From positions 186,001 through 250,000 of the forward strand of contig JAUNIB010000002.1 in assembly GCA_030523645.1 (NCBI GenBank): a DNA stretch of 64,000 nucleotides, given 5' to 3'. The notes beneath the pieces are model-generated. The model searched no databases, had not been told where the DNA came from, and saw only the letters and a list, made by a program, of their open reading frames with translations. The translations under genes were made by a program, and so were the position numbers. This document shows positions 62,478-64,000 of the stretch, piece after piece. Numbering within the stretch: position 1 is the stretch's first letter; every line of letters begins with the position of its first letter. The DNA is from Selenomonadaceae bacterium. Its GTDB lineage: Bacteria > Bacillota > Negativicutes > Selenomonadales > Selenomonadaceae.

Positions 62478-64000
62478 TTTCTGCCCCACCTCCCAATTCT
62501 TTCACTACACTTCCTATGAATACTCGATGCGCCGTAAAGACATCCATGCCTCCTTCTCTTATATAAATATTATTTACACCACAGTCGTTCACTAAGTCAT
62601 CACCAATTCTCAGCAAAACACTTTTGGCTATATTCAGCCATTCCTGTATTTTATCAGCGACTTTATCCTCGTTTGCATTGATTGACAGCAGCCATTGCCT
62701 AAAATGACTGTTTAATTCTGCATATCCTTGTTCTCTGGCCTCTTTCCTTGCTCTATCTCTTATCTTTTTCTTATTTCCCTTTGTCTCTTTCTTTACCTTG
62801 TTAGCAGAATAGCCGTCTATTAGTACTATCCTGGCTGCAAGATTACCTAATTCCTCAACAGCTTTGTCAACCACCCCTAACGCTATCACTATTTCCAAGA
62901 CCCATCTTTTATTAAACGATTCAATCAAATCCGCACTTATATCCAATGTATCTTCTACATAATCCTGAATCATCTTCGTAGCACTTTTACCCTTGAAGTG
63001 TGCGCCTATCATTTTCAGTCGTATAGTACCGGAAACGATTCCTTCATCTTTGAGTATTTTTTGCCAGTATACAACTCCCGGCATCAGTACATCTTCATTC
63101 TCACCAGTCCCCAGCAACGAGGAAAATTCCCTCCACATTTGTTTCTCCGGATCAGGTTTCCGTGGGATAAAGCCAATTTTTTCATTACGTTTCCATCCAG
63201 TCATAGTCTCATTTATAAGAATTGCTTTCTCTGCTTCGCCAAAATAGTCTCCCATAGTTGAAAGATACCCTACGACCTTACCATTTTGTCGTTTTAATAG
63301 AATCCTCCTTGACTGCATAGTCAAGAGTTCTTTCTGTGCTCTGGGTTGTGCAATATGATTTTCAATTATACCGCATACAGGGGTTTCCCAAAATGCTCCT
63401 TCAGCCACCCGCCCATCGGCAAAGATTTCGTCCCACTGGTCAACAAGCACGAAGTTCAGCATCAGTGTCTCAAAAAGGCTTTTTCCTTCAACTAGAATTA
63501 GGCCAAGTTGCCCTAGATACCCTACACCTTTTGGAGTTGGATTTTTTGCTGCATTATCATCAAATCCGTTAAGATGGAGCAGCCACCGTGCCGCTTCTGC
63601 ATAAGACAAAGAACTTTGTCCTTCTCCTATTCTCATTGGTGCCAACCTTGATTTGTGCTCACTTTGAAACAATTCACCAATCAATCTCGCTACAGGTTTA
63701 ACATTTTTTTCTTTTCCTGAGTTATTTTCTTTTGCCTTTTTATCGGAACTGTCCATTGCCTGACGAATATTGGCTAACTGATAAAAGGGCGTCTCGGGAT
63801 GAAAGAGCCAAAACCGCTCTCTATACTCTTCCAAATATTGCTCAATGACTTCATACGGAAATTTTTTGTTCTCCCATAGGGCTTTCCAAAGCTCTACCGC
63901 ATCATCCCTATCCTCGATATCATCGGTCACAAATGCTGCATGCATAACCGCCAACAGCAGCCTCATAACCGCAACATCCTGAGTCGGCAGTTCTCCCGCT
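62470..64000 (-). CDS. cas8e: Cas8e (Cse1) large Cascade subunit, 5' partial
   Basis: The PAM-recognising large subunit that recruits Cas3. The frame runs out of the window: before the first Met at 63966 it continues as GELPTQDVAV, the conserved Cse1 stretch, so the true start lies beyond base 64000. Visible motifs are MRLLLAVMHAAF, WLFHPETPFYQL and YLGQLGLILVEGKSLFETLMLN. It is the first Cascade gene here; cas3 would be expected just outside the window. Confidence 0.94.
   Translation of the reverse strand, partial: AGELPTQDVAVMRLLLAVMHAAFVTDDIEDRDDAVELWKALWENKKFPYEVIEQYLEEYRERFWLFHPETPFYQLANIRQAMDSSDKKAKENNSGKEKNVKPVARLIGELFQSEHKSRLAPMRIGEGQSSLSYAEAARWLLHLNGFDDNAAKNPTPKGVGYLGQLGLILVEGKSLFETLMLNFVLVDQWDEIFADGRVAEGAFWETPVCGIIENHIAQPRAQKELLTMQSRRILLKRQNGKVVGYLSTMGDYFGEAEKAILINETMTGWKRNEKIGFIPRKPDPEKQMWREFSSLLGTGENEDVLMPGVVYWQKILKDEGIVSGTIRLKMIGAHFKGKSATKMIQDYVEDTLDISADLIESFNKRWVLEIVIALGVVDKAVEELGNLAARIVLIDGYSANKVKKETKGNKKKIRDRARKEAREQGYAELNSHFRQWLLSINANEDKVADKIQEWLNIAKSVLLRIGDDLVNDCGVNNIYIREGGMDVFTAHRVFIGSVVKELGGGAENG

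Overview
The window looks like a chromosomal segment of a diderm Firmicute (class Negativicutes, Selenomonas/Veillonella-like). It combines Firmicute-type gene orders (rimP-nusA-ylxR-ylxQ-infB-rbfA-nrnA-truB-ribF; dnaG-rpoD-trmK-nif3) with outer-membrane genes: BamA, an OstA/LptA-like protein, an SLH-domain porin of the OmpM/Mep45 kind and an RND efflux pump. The strictly anaerobic class III ribonucleotide reductase fits an anaerobe. The assignment rests on gene content only.

Layout. 1-6.6 kb (+): a polyamine operon (arginine decarboxylase, SpeE-like aminopropyltransferase, agmatinase, carboxynorspermidine synthase and decarboxylase) behind a roughly 380-nt leader with its own promoter and an intrinsic terminator just before the first gene. 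6.6-10.3 kb: an Rpn-family nuclease, a gene-poor stretch with inverted repeats, a NagZ-like GH3 enzyme, tRNA-Pro(CGG) and a MITE-like repeat. 10.3-18.8 kb (-): the nusA-infB translation/RNA-modification operon. 18.8-27.3 kb (-): ilvBN, thiE, nif3-like, trmK, rpoD with a very long Lys/Ala-rich N-terminal tail, and dnaG. 27.6-29.3 kb (+): OstA-like protein and M48 protease. 29.4-35.1 kb (-): crcB, rfbBCA, purA, purB. 35.4-37.9 kb (+): a frameshifted Tat-exported phosphoesterase and an MscS channel. 37.9-43.2 kb (+): a cluster of DnaA boxes and NrdR boxes, nrdD, a separate small glycyl-radical-domain gene, nrdG, and a DAACS-type symporter behind a leader-peptide/terminator unit. 43.5-54.6 kb (-): an outer-membrane protein, bamA, an RND pump with its adaptor, a coiled-coil protein, coaD, rsmD and the SLH porin. 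54.9-56.1 kb (+): sstT. 56.2-64 kb: a type I-E CRISPR-Cas locus (cas8e partial, cse2, cas7e, cas5e, cas6e, cas1e, cas2-dnaQ fusion, then a short array).

How parts may work together. The polyamine operon could supply polyamines generally, and in Negativicutes diamines also decorate peptidoglycan, to which SLH porins such as the one at 53.3 kb bind. The nrd region carries binding-site signatures for both NrdR and DnaA, suggesting that dNTP synthesis is tied to replication. The least explained element is a compact RNA gene candidate (57.33-57.42 kb, + strand) between the CRISPR leader and cas2. It has its own promoter, an operator-like palindrome over the -10 box, a three-way-junction fold and a U-tract, and it lies beside an orphan CRISPR repeat. 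Other candidates for new biology are the split NrdD and the leader-peptide-controlled symporter.
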